64,000 nt of DNA from assembly GCA_029945375.1 (NCBI GenBank), contig CM057065.1, positions 682,001-746,000 of the forward strand. The letters run 5' to 3'. Below the pieces are notes generated by a model that was not told where the DNA came from, did no database searches, and worked only from the letters and a program-made list of their open reading frames with translations. Positions 24,380 to 34,506 of this stretch are shown here, one piece after another. This DNA comes from Agaricus subrufescens. Taxonomy: Eukaryota; Basidiomycota; Agaricomycetes; Agaricales; Agaricaceae. The position numbers and the translations under genes were made by a program. Each line of letters starts with the position of its first letter. Positions within the stretch are counted from its first letter, which is position 1.

Positions 24380-25560
24380 TTGATTGACTTGATGGATATT
24401 TGCTTGAGTATGCCATGCATCATGGTGGTGAGATTTATCCTTATATGTGATTTCAGTCATACCAACATAGAGCAATATTCTTTGGGACACTCATGAACAC
24501 TAACTTGCACCATTCATTAAAGGGAAAATTGTGGTTCTGCTGGTTAAACTGAGTGGTCAAAAGACCAATGTAGCATTTGCCCTGGAATGTCGCATCTGCA
24601 TGTGCTATTCCTTGCATGACTTCTCCAATTGCCAGCTGGTACATACTTTGGTGTGTCTTTGCATTGCTCCAGCCCACTCCACAAACTGGCCACAGAATCA
24701 AAATATTCTCACCAGCACCACTATGGCAAGCCAGGATGCCATAATGATAAGACATATCTGATGTATCACAATCATTGCCATTAGAAGCTTCATTTAATAC
24801 TCTCAATGCACATTTGGTCATAATTTGTTGAGCTTCAAGCTTGATATCATTGGAAAATCCAGACTGTGCTAAGTGATTGAAGAAAGATTTATGGAAAGGG
24901 TGAGGCAGTCTCTTGTGGGCTTCATGGTGTTCAGGGAAATCCACAATGGCATGGAGGCAATTAAGAGTGGTATAAGCCTCATTGGTAGTCATCCCTAACC
25001 AATTGCACAGAACAATGATGTTCCTCCCCCTCCCCACAGTCTGATACCAACTTGATGTTGACACCAGTAAGAGCTTTTGAGCATGGACCATGATTCTAGT
25101 TGGAACATTGGTTAAAATGTGGGTATAGAGTGCATCAAGTAGTGCCATTGGATGTTCTTCCTGGGACAGTGCTGACATTGGAAGCTCATCAATTATATTC
25201 AGGATATTGGAGAGTTGTGAAGCTGGGTCTCCAATACTTGAGTCCCCACTATAAAATCCAGGGGGCTACATCTGGTTGTAGAGATTGATGTGACTGGCAG
25301 TGACACTAGTGAATGCTGACCAGTGGAACCTCCCACCAGGCAACTACTGGCAGGAGTGGGCAAATAAAAGTGGCAGTAGTGTTATTTGGGTCAGGCTCTA
25401 AAGCACCTTGCCTGGGGCAAGAGGATGAATGTGAGGGCAATGAGCAGTGAGGTCATAGGAATCAAGGAAGGTGGAAGCCAAAGTCAGGCATTGGGCTGGT
25501 TGAGTGCAGAGGCAAAGCACATTTGAGCTGTCCATGACAGTATTACAGTGTAGATCCAAG
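24380..25560 (-). pseudogene. NLR-like relic G3 with the NACHT core deleted
   Basis: Minus strand. E1 is recognisable near 25540-25370 (MDSSN... and a decayed MPDFGFHLP). At ~25250 the sequence jumps straight to the region after NACHT (IGDPASQLSNILNIIDELPM), so E2, E3 and the P-loop/Walker B part are gone. The tail of E4 (24453-25178) keeps a 241-codon frame with MALLDALYTHILTNVP, FIVLCNWLG-type and SMYQLAIGEVMQGI motifs. The E4 donor reads ATGAGT instead of GTGAGT. A decayed E5 (DKSH... near 24435) follows; E6 was not found. Almost no CG dinucleotides remain, unlike intact copies. Non-functional. Confidence 0.78.
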
Positions 25561-26015
25561 TTAGTTATAGCAGACTTACTAGTGTCCTGATTTTACCCAC
25601 ACTTCTGCCCAATGCTGATACATTCACCCAGCAGTCACCCAATTGCAGCACTTTTACTGGTTCAAAACCAAGGGGGTGGCACTGGAGAAATCCAAGCCTT
25701 CAAAACTGTTGTTTCTGTGTTGCCCCCATTTAGCCCCCTCAATGACAAGGGTCTGGGATCCTTGTAGAGACTTTGCCAAATTTGGTTGATTTGTGTATGA
25801 TTGGATTGTATATCACTGCTTAGATTCTGTCTTTCATATGCAGATTAATTAATGTGGTAAAGTCTGTATGAGGACTCCAGGAACTTGTCATGAAGGAGGC
25901 AACAACAGTTGAAAACTCGGATTTACCCAGTGCCACTCCCTTGCCCAAAACAGACAGTCCCCATTTGCATGCACTGTATACTGTACTTTATACAATTAGC
26001 TATGCTTCAGACATA
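25561..26015. other. CpG-poor spacer
   Basis: No frame or known repeat recognised. Its first part resembles the promoter-side flank of array genes (a Ser/Pro-exon 5' flank with ACTTCTGCCCAATGCTGATA). Strong CpG scarcity suggests old methylated repeat sequence. Confidence 0.35.
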
Positions 26016-26361
26016 GGTAAACTCAGGCTCCTCCCCAGCCCCTTTTGCACTTTGGACTTTGCCATGTAAACATGGACAAACACCATCTAGTTGCAGTCCT
26101 AGCACAGCAAGGGGCTGGCATTTTGTGTCAATCGGCCATCACCAGTGGCTGTCCTGATTCTCCCAAAATGGGATTATGATGAATATTTGTTTTTAATATC
26201 TATTATGACATGACACCAGTCATACAATATTGGAATTACTGACCTCTACAGCATCAATGTCATCGTACACAGGTTTGAAGTATCTTTGTTTATTATATTA
26301 TATACAGATACCATAAAAAAGTGATATTGACTGCTTTTTCCCTCATAAACAATGTCAGTGC

Positions 26362-26752
26362 TGTTGACAAAATACCTTGAATTATACACTCAGTATGATG
26401 CATATGAGCAACTACTGTGCACTATGCACTATGCCATACCTTTTCAATAGTTTTATGCATGTTCACTACGGACCCCTTCTGTGGACCTCTATGTTTCATT
26501 ACATGTATCACATTCCCCTCTACCCTATTATTTACACTTATGGTCTCCATACATGTGTTTATTCTGTATATAAGACTGAGTATGTAGACCTATAATATTC
26601 AGTTCAGTTTCCCTCTCCACTTCACTCTATCAGCTCTACCAAGCTCTACAAGCTCTCTCTACCACCTCAAATCATCCTACTGCCTAGGATATATAGCAAT
26701 GTGAGTCTATCCATACTCCACACTACAGGTAGCAGCTTTGCTCTTATCAACA
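26362..26752 (+). repeat. copia-2 5' LTR
   Basis: 391 bases. By eye about 15 differences from the 3' LTR (~3.8%), all but one transitions. Confidence 0.93.
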
Positions 26753-26767
26753 GGTTATGGGCCCCGC
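26753..26767 (+). other. copia-2 primer binding site
   Basis: GGTTATGGGCCCCGC directly after the 5' LTR, matching the copia-1 site over 14 bases. It fits priming by an internal fragment of initiator tRNA-Met, as in Drosophila copia. Confidence 0.75.
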
Positions 26768-26965
26768 AATCACTCTTGCCTTTCCGGCTCGAGAAACAAT
26801 TGGTGCATCTATTTTAGATCTCACTTCTTTGAAGCTTGAGTTCTATATTTATCCCAATCTCTCACTGTTGAAACAAGTTGATAGCCTTTGTTGGATTCTA
26901 TATATATAACCTTAGATAGAGTTTGTTGTACCCTAGATTACATTTACTGACTGCCAGGTTGCAGG

Positions 26966-29900
26966 GCCGCAAATGGAATCTCCATCAACATTCTCCCCAA
27001 ACTCAAGGGTGTTGACAACTGGGACAGTTGGTTGCACTGTGTTAAGAACGTCCTCATCTTGATGAGGCACCCTGATACCAGCATTTCTGCCTGGGAAGTC
27101 TCTGGGTCTGAGAAGGCTCTGCCTAAACTCCCCACCACCAAAGATGAACAAGACTCTGCTGGCTTTGTGGCTCTTGGAAAAGAGACATACACCCGAGAAA
27201 CCCTCTCCTTGCAGGCAACTGCAGTGATTGAGAGTGCACTTCCTGATCATATGATCAGAGAGAACTTCGCTGATGCCAAGCTCAAAGAGACTTATGGGGT
27301 TTGTGGTCCTTCTTTCATCTATTCTAAGATGATGGAAGCCATGACATTTAAAGTTCCTGACATAGCCAATCCATCTGGATCCATTGCACATTTACATGCA
27401 ATTTTCTCTCAGATCTCTGATGCAGGGGCTCATATTCACAAGTCCCTTCAAGTGATGATGCTACTTAATGCATTGCCACCACACCTTGAGGGCGTGACTT
27501 CATTAATGCTGGCTTCTGCAAAGAAAGTTACTGATCTAGAGTTTGATACCACATGAGATGTGATTATGGGTGCCTGGCGCAACCCTCATTCTACTGCTAA
27601 TGCGGCTAAGTTTAGACAACAAGGCCAGCAGAAACCCCAGTGGAACCATAACAATGGACAACTACAAGCTTCTGGGTCAAAGCCCCCTGGGCCTCCCCAA
27701 CAACAGACGCAACAACAGCAGCAGCAGAAGCTGGCCCAACAGGGTCCTTCTGGCCAAAACAATGGCAATGAAAAGAAATGCAAATGCACACGAGGCAAAG
27801 GCAAAGGCAAGGGCAAGAACCAAGGTGGTGACACCCAAATCGAGGAAGTGCCTGCAGATCACAATGCAGCATCCATGATCGCCTTCCCCATGGTAGCTGA
27901 AATACTGGCTCCTTCCACATGCTCTCTGGTAGAGCACATATGTCAAGGAAAGGTCAAGAACATGATGATGGGATCTACTCCTATCTCTGCTTCTTCTGGT
28001 GCATTTTCTCCCATCCCCACTCCAGATGAATATCACACTGACAAAATCATCTATCCTATTTCTTCCCCTACAGATTGTGATCGTCATGCAAATTGCGGCC
28101 ATCTGGCTCACCCCATTTGTCACACACAAAATTGCAATTATCTAAATCATTCCTATTATGATGATGAATCCAAACATTCTGCTGGATCCAATGACTTCCA
28201 TAATTGGATCTGTGAATGGCGAAACAATGTTCATTGGTACTCTTCACCAACTCCGACTCCGGCTGAATCTCTCACAGATCCTACCGCTGATGGGACTTGG
28301 ATATCATCTCGTGATGGTTACCCATCCTGGACAATTTGTGACCATTTGGTCCATGAATCAGAATATGCCCTAAATCAATGGGAACCCTTGGAACCTGTGG
28401 ATTACAAAATGGCTCCAGAACTTCCTTCTGATTGCTATTGTGGTTGGGCATTTGATGAAAATCCACATGGCTGGTCTCTGACTTCTGCGGATGTTGCACC
28501 CCCTGCCGTCCAACACTGGTCTGTGACCACATCGGAAATCTATCGGGCATACAAATCTGATGATGATGGTAAATAAACCACATCTTTGGATATCTGTCAC
28601 AAACTCTACGGGGATTGTGTGGATGACTTTGTCCCTTACGATCAAAAATCATTCGATTCCTGACATGGATATTTCCAGCACTTGCATGTTCCTTGTGCAC
28701 CGGAATCATCATATGGTGGTACTGTTACTCTGGACTGGTATCATTGAACCAATTGTTGGGTTCATGAATGCCAAAAATATTCCTTGGTGAATGACTGGGT
28801 TCACATTTATCCCCCCATTTGTGAACACCCAATTATGCTTTGGTCTCGACTGGCATTGGATGTCTGGGACACTGGCTATTACACCAATGGCTGTGTTTAC
28901 TTATGGAACAATGGGTGATATACAAACATCATGAATACCCTATTGGAACTAACAGTTGGTAAAATGACTGATCCTCATCTTCAGACTGGCAGGGTAACAC
29001 CTTACCAAGAAGCCAAGCTGAAAACCCTGCTTGCATGGGACAAATGCTTGGGAGATGTGGTTCTCAGCACATCAGAATCTTGAAAAATCCTTGAAAACGC
29101 ATTTCCGAAGAGATCCCAATCTCCAATTGATCATATGATCAATGACTTTGGTTCCATGGAAGTTATAGAGCAAGGGCCTACCCTTATTGATGAGAAGAAA
29201 GATCAAGATGAAGATTTAATCTCTCTTGGAGATGAAGAAGACAAGTATGATGGAACAATGGATACAAAGGAAGGGTCATACACGCAAGTGTCCCCATCCT
29301 CTTCACATTCCTCTACTAATCACACCTTTCAGATCTTACATGAATCCTGAGTTGCAAGCATGGGTCAATGCACCCATTTGCCCCGAGGATATACCAGACA
29401 AGAGTCAGTTGACATACATTTGATGGATCAAGTATTAGCTCTCTCTATGTATAATGATCCAATTTGTAATATTCATACAATGAAATCAAGTGCTAGAGGC
29501 ACTCTTCTCGATGATCTGACTCCCTTGTGTGAATCACTCTTCATAAGTTCGACTATCAAACACAGTCAATATGACATCAAGTGGATGATTGATTCTGGTG
29601 CCTCAGCACATTTTACCGGAAACCTATCAGACTTTGCTTCAATACAGATGGGTTTCTTCAGATTAGTGCACACCGCTTCCACTCCCCAAAATATTAAGGG
29701 TCAAGGAACAATCTTCATAGAACACTTAGTCATAGATCCCAAAACTGGTGCTGAGTCCACTCTTGTGATGAAACTCTGGCCTGTTTTCTATATCGAAGGT
29801 ACACATATGCAGCTCATCTTGGCCAGCCAACTGTTACAATCTGGCCTGAGATTAGAAGCCAATGAGAAGTTACACACTTTTTGAGATAAAAATAATCACA

Positions 29901-32900
29901 CTGTTATGAGTGGTGTCTCTGGGCATTACCAAAATATCCCAGCAGTTCTTTCTAGAATCATAAAGAAACACCCCAAAGAGTTTGCAAAAGCACTCCAGCC
30001 CACTGGTTACCAGACTTGGCATCATCGATTAGGACATCCTTCTGATTTTGTACTGAAACAATTCTGTGAGGAAACTCAAGGAGTACCCAGAATTCTGATT
30101 CCAAAAACTAAAGGGGTTTGCAATGGTTGTGTTAAGGGTAAATTAACCCAAAAACAATTTCCACCATCTGAAAGCCATGCTAAAAAGATTCTTGAACTGG
30201 TTCATTCTGACCTGTTCAAACTACCTGTATTATCAAACCACTGCTATAAATGGATTATGACTATAATGGACAACTACTCCAGTGCTGCCTTCATTATTAC
30301 ACTATCCAAGAAAAGTGAGGCTCCAAATCAGATGAAAAACATCTTGACATTCTTGGCTACATCTACTAGCCAGAACGTCATGCAACTATGCACTGATCGA
30401 GGAGGAGAATACACTAGTGGAGTTCTAAAAGAATATCTGGCAGCAAACGGAATTCAACATGAAATGTCGTCACCCCACGTTCACCAACAGAATGGTTGCG
30501 CAGAACGACTTAATAGAACCTTGCACGAGAAATCACAAGCACTATGGTTGCAGGCATGCCTCCCAGATTCTTATTGGGAATTCTCTATGACATATGTGGT
30601 TTATATCTATAATCGCACACCAATGCAATGGTTAAAGTGGAAAACACCATTTGAATTGTTCTTCAGAACCAAACCAAACTTGTCCTTAATCCAAGTATTT
30701 GGATGTGGTGCACATGTGTATTTACCAGATGAGATCTGACAGGATAAACTCTCTGCACATTCTGAACTTATGCTATTCATTGGCTATGACAGCACAAATT
30801 ACAAGTTCATTAGACACACTAAAAATAATGCTGTGTTTATTGGCCCACATGCCATATTTGACAAATCATATTTTCCTAAATGTTCGTCATCTAAACCAAG
30901 TAACCTCGAAAAACAAATTGATGAGGAACTTTCCAGGGATTCATCCCCTGACAAAACAAGTGATGAAACTCTGGACTTACCTAGTCCTTCACATCCTCGT
31001 GACCCACCACAGGGTCCTCCACCTGCTGCACCACAGCAACCTCCTCATAATCCGCTTGATCCCCCGGCATCACTGCCGAGATCACCTCCTCCATCACCTG
31101 GTCCCTCCAGACCACAGCAAATCCTGCAACAGGAAAAACCACAATGGAATAGAGAAAAAAGGCATGCAGAATCACTGCCTGATGAATCTGAAAGACCCCC
31201 ACTCCAACAATTGGAAAGAGAATCTTGAGTTCCTAACCATCTGGACAATGTCTATGGCAATAAACTGCCAACTAAGATTCTTTGGGATTATGAGAAACAA
31301 CCCTTCTTACCAGAAATGGATGAATGGATCAGAAATAGGGTTCCTCCTAGATCTGATTGCCAAAAAGCTAAACTTCCTAATGATGACTTCACTGAATGTT
31401 GCAAAGAAACTCACTGACGATTTGAAGAAGCCCAATGAAGGGCTGAAGATTGGGAAAAAGAACATGGCACTGAAATACCTCTGGTACAATTTGGATCACG
31501 CCCTACTCCAAACCAGGAGGAGGATGATGACGATAACCAAATGGAGGATATTCAAGTTCTTCTCAGAGAAGGAGGAGTAAGGTTAAATAACTTTCTCTTC
31601 GAACTTGCAAATAAAATCCAAACACCAGTCCAATTCAAGGACTTATCACAATTGCCTGCAGCAACACACAAAAAATGGATTGATGCTTGTTTGGAAGAAT
31701 TAAAAGCCTTACAACAAAGAGGCATCTATGAATTAGTGGATCTCCCGAAAGGTCAAAGAACCATTAAAAATAGATGGGTGTTTAATGAAAAGAGTGATGG
31801 TCGCCTTCAGGCTTGATTGGTTGCTAAAGGTTTCTCTCAAGTTGAGGGAATCAACTATAATGAATTATTCTCTCCAGTAGTCTGCTATGAAACTGCTTGT
31901 CTCCTATTTGGCATTGTTGCCATGGAAAATTGGGATATGTTTAGTATTGATGTCAAAACTGCCTATCTCTATGGCAAACTGGATGAAGAAATCTATATGT
32001 CGCAACCTAGAGGATTTAAAGCTCTGGGAAAGGAAAATAAAGTCTGGAGATTACGCTATGCCCTTTATGGCCTTAAACAAGCTGGACTAAGCTGGTGGAA
32101 AGAACTCACCGCTAGTATGACTGAAATTGGTTTCACCCAATGTAAGTCCAATGCAGGCGTATATTATTACTGACATCCAAAAACTCATAAATTAATTATC
32201 ACTGTAGTTTATGTTGATGATGTAGCCTTTTTAGGCAAAAAGAATTCTAAGCTCCTCCAAGAGTTGAAGCTAAAGTTTTCTACCAAATGGGAATATTGTG
32301 ATCAAGGCAAAATGACTGAGTTCCTTGGAATGCAAATCTCCAGAGATAGACCTCGTCAAAAAGTCTTTCTGCACCAGCAGAAGTACCTTCAAAAAGTACT
32401 CAATCGATTCAGAATCAAATCTGGATCTGAAGAAACACCACTACCAAAAGGCTTTGTGTTCTCTACTTCCAACAAAATGCCTAAACCTGAATTCAGGCAA
32501 AAATACCAGCAATCAGTTGGATCCTTGATGTATCTTATGATTGGATCTCGACCAGACATTGCATTTGTAGTTGTAAAATTATTGCAACAGATGGTAAAAC
32601 CTAACAAGGAACACTATACCACTGGAATGCATTTGCTACGATACCTTAATGGCACAAAAAATAGAGTTCTTGAGTTTGATGGTAACTCAAATTCTGGTAT
32701 AATTGCTTATTCAGATTCTGATTGGGCATCTGATCCCGAAGATCAGAAATCAATCACTGGCAACTTCTGCACACTTGCTGATGGTCCAGTATCTTGGTTG
32801 AGTTGCAAACAAAAGACTGTTGCACTTTCATCAATGGAAGCTGAGTTATGGCTCTCTCTGATTGTTCACGTCAACTTGTCTGGATGTCTCAACTTCTTAC

Positions 32901-33162
32901 TGAAGTTGGTTTTGATATCGACATACCCCTTCTCTATGGAGATAATTTGGGAAGCCTATTTTGGGCCACCTCAGAAGTTCAAGAAAAGTGATCTAAACAT
33001 ATTGATATTTGCTTTCATTATATTCGAAACCTTCTTGAGGAAAAGTGGATCAAAATTGACTGGATTGATAGTCAAGAAAATCCTGCTGATATTATGACCA
33101 AAAATCTCAAGAAAATCAAATTCAATATATTCTGCCCTATGTTAGGATTGTGTGAACAGTAG
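26966..33162 (+). pseudogene. copia-2 gag-pol, one frame with about a dozen stops and one late frameshift
   Basis: One reading frame can be followed from ~26966 to ~32850. Gag (INILPKLKGVDNWDSWLHC) is followed by a Gln-rich/basic stretch, a long Trp/His-rich insert (28.0-29.1 kb), protease MIDSGASAHFTGNL at ~29590, WHHRLGHPSD, integrase VHSDLFKLP, TDRGGEY and NGCAERLN, a Pro-rich linker, reverse transcriptase VVYVDDVAFLG (~32207), and RNase H YSDSDWASDPED. Stops include TGA at 27554, 29348, 29882, 30737, 31226, 31814 and 32171 and TAA at 28574. A frameshift near 32850 (SSMEAE) moves the end to another frame that finishes MLGLCEQ at 33162. The protease motif keeps its Asp, unlike copia-1. Non-functional as a whole. 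Confidence 0.88.
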
Positions 33163-33178
33163 TCTACTCAAGGAGGAG

Positions 33179-33569
33179 TGTTGACGAAATACCTCAAGTT
33201 ATATGCTCAGTATGACACATATGAGCAACTACTGTGCACTATGCACTATGCCATACCTTTTCAATAGTTTTATGCATGTTCACTACAGACCCCTTCTGTG
33301 GACCCCTATGTTTCATTACATGTATCACATTCCCCTCTACCCTATTATTTACACTTATGGTCTCCATACATGTGTTTATTCTGTATATAAGACTGAGTAT
33401 GTAGACCTATAATATTCAGTTCAGTTTCCCTCTCCACTTCACTCTATCAGCTCTACCAAGCTCTACAAGCTCTCTCTACCACCTCAAATCATCCTACTGC
33501 CTAGGATATATAGCAATGTGAGTCAATCCATACTCTATGCTGCAGGTAGCAGCTTTGCTCTTATCAACA
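33179..33569 (+). repeat. copia-2 3' LTR
   Basis: 391 bases, TGTTGAC...ATCAACA, followed by the target duplication AGTGC. Confidence 0.93.
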
Positions 33570-33570
33570 A

Positions 33571-34261
33571 GTGCCAAATCCTGAAGCCTTGTACCAAGCT
33601 GTAGAGCTCCTTGAGATCAACAATATCCCTATTGAATGCTTCCTTCAGGATTTGGTCAAGATATTGTTGCAATCAGATTTGGAAGTCATCAGACAGAGCG
33701 AGAGGGCTTGGAAGGTTTGTGAAAAAGCAAGAAAAGATGGTGGTGGTTATTGAGCTTGGAAATCTAGGAGTGAACTTGATGAGGGTAGTGGGTGTTGAAG
33801 AGGATGAGCTGGAAGACATCGAGGAGTAACTTGAGAACCAGAGGAGGTCAGTGATCAAGATTGTGAGTCACTTCATCTGAGCCTAACATGGCAGTACTCA
33901 CATCTCACTTCCGAGAAAAAAAGTGTATGCATCAGTATAACGATGCACTCAACAAACAAAAAATGTAATACATTCCAAACTCATATTTCTTCAAGCTTGT
34001 GTCATCCCAGATGCTGCACGTTCTCTTTTGACCAACCTTGGGATAGCTATATCAACATCCACTATTGAAACTGCCACTAAAAGTCTCACCAAGGAAGCCT
34101 ATACTGAAATGTGATGCCTTGATGCCACATTCGAGACAGCATACATATACAATAGTCTCGCCCCGAGGGAGCGGGAAGTACTGACAGAGAATGCGTGACA
34201 ACTATATTAATAATTCAAATGACAAATGAATATCTATTTTACCTATTTCCAAATGACGTAC
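33571..34261 (+). other. Short frame and spacer inside the inverted-repeat element
   Basis: After the copia-2 target duplication a 60-codon plus frame runs 33571-33753 (PNPEALYQAVELLEINNIP and later LVKILLQSDLEVIRQSERAW), amphipathic and helical-looking. It could be a piece of a transposase or a host exon interrupted by the insertion; I recognise no family. The rest, to 34261, shows nothing. Confidence 0.35.
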
Positions 34262-34506
34262 ACAGCCACCGGTGATGGCCGTTTGACACAAGTTGCCAGC
34301 CCCTCACGACGCGAGGCACAATCCTTAGATTGGATTTTTTGACATGTTTGCCTCTGCGTGAGAGTGGGCTGGGTAGGAGCCTGGGGTAAACTCACTTCGT
34401 CTCCTGTGACCGTTAGTAAATTTCAAGTAGTCGTTCCCCCAGATCGATTCCAAACACCTCAGACCTCATCATTCATAACAAGAATTAATTACTAATGTAT
34501 AATACA

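Larger units (their letters stand above)
26362..33569 (+). mobile_element. Ty1/copia LTR retrotransposon, copia-2
   Basis: A 7.2 kb element bounded by two 391-base LTRs (TGTTGAC...ATCAACA) and a perfect 5-base target duplication AGTGC (26357-26361 and 33570-33574). A primer site follows the 5' LTR and a purine tract (AAGGAGGAG, 33170-33178) precedes the 3' LTR. It belongs to a different family from copia-1 (LTR length and sequence differ) but shares the priming site. It carries a decayed gag-pol. Confidence 0.93.
26016..34410. mobile_element. Inverted-repeat element hosting a nested copia-2
   Basis: Sequence near 26016-26155 is the reverse complement of sequence near 34262-34410. In the best 43 bases (CAGCCACTGGTGATGGCC side) about 38 match, and a second block (GGCTGGGGAGGAGCCTG against GGCTGGGTAGGAGCCTG) matches further along with indels. 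Without the 7.2 kb copia-2, the arms enclose about 1.2 kb, including a short frame at 33571-33750. This is the layout of a non-autonomous DNA transposon into which copia-2 jumped. The exact ends and target duplication were not resolved, so two independent copies in opposite orientation remain possible. Confidence 0.5.

Noticed and set aside
27586..28129. Minus-strand Cys/Leu-rich frames (80-150 codons)
   Set aside because: Antisense shadows of the Gln/Lys-rich part of copia-2 Gag.
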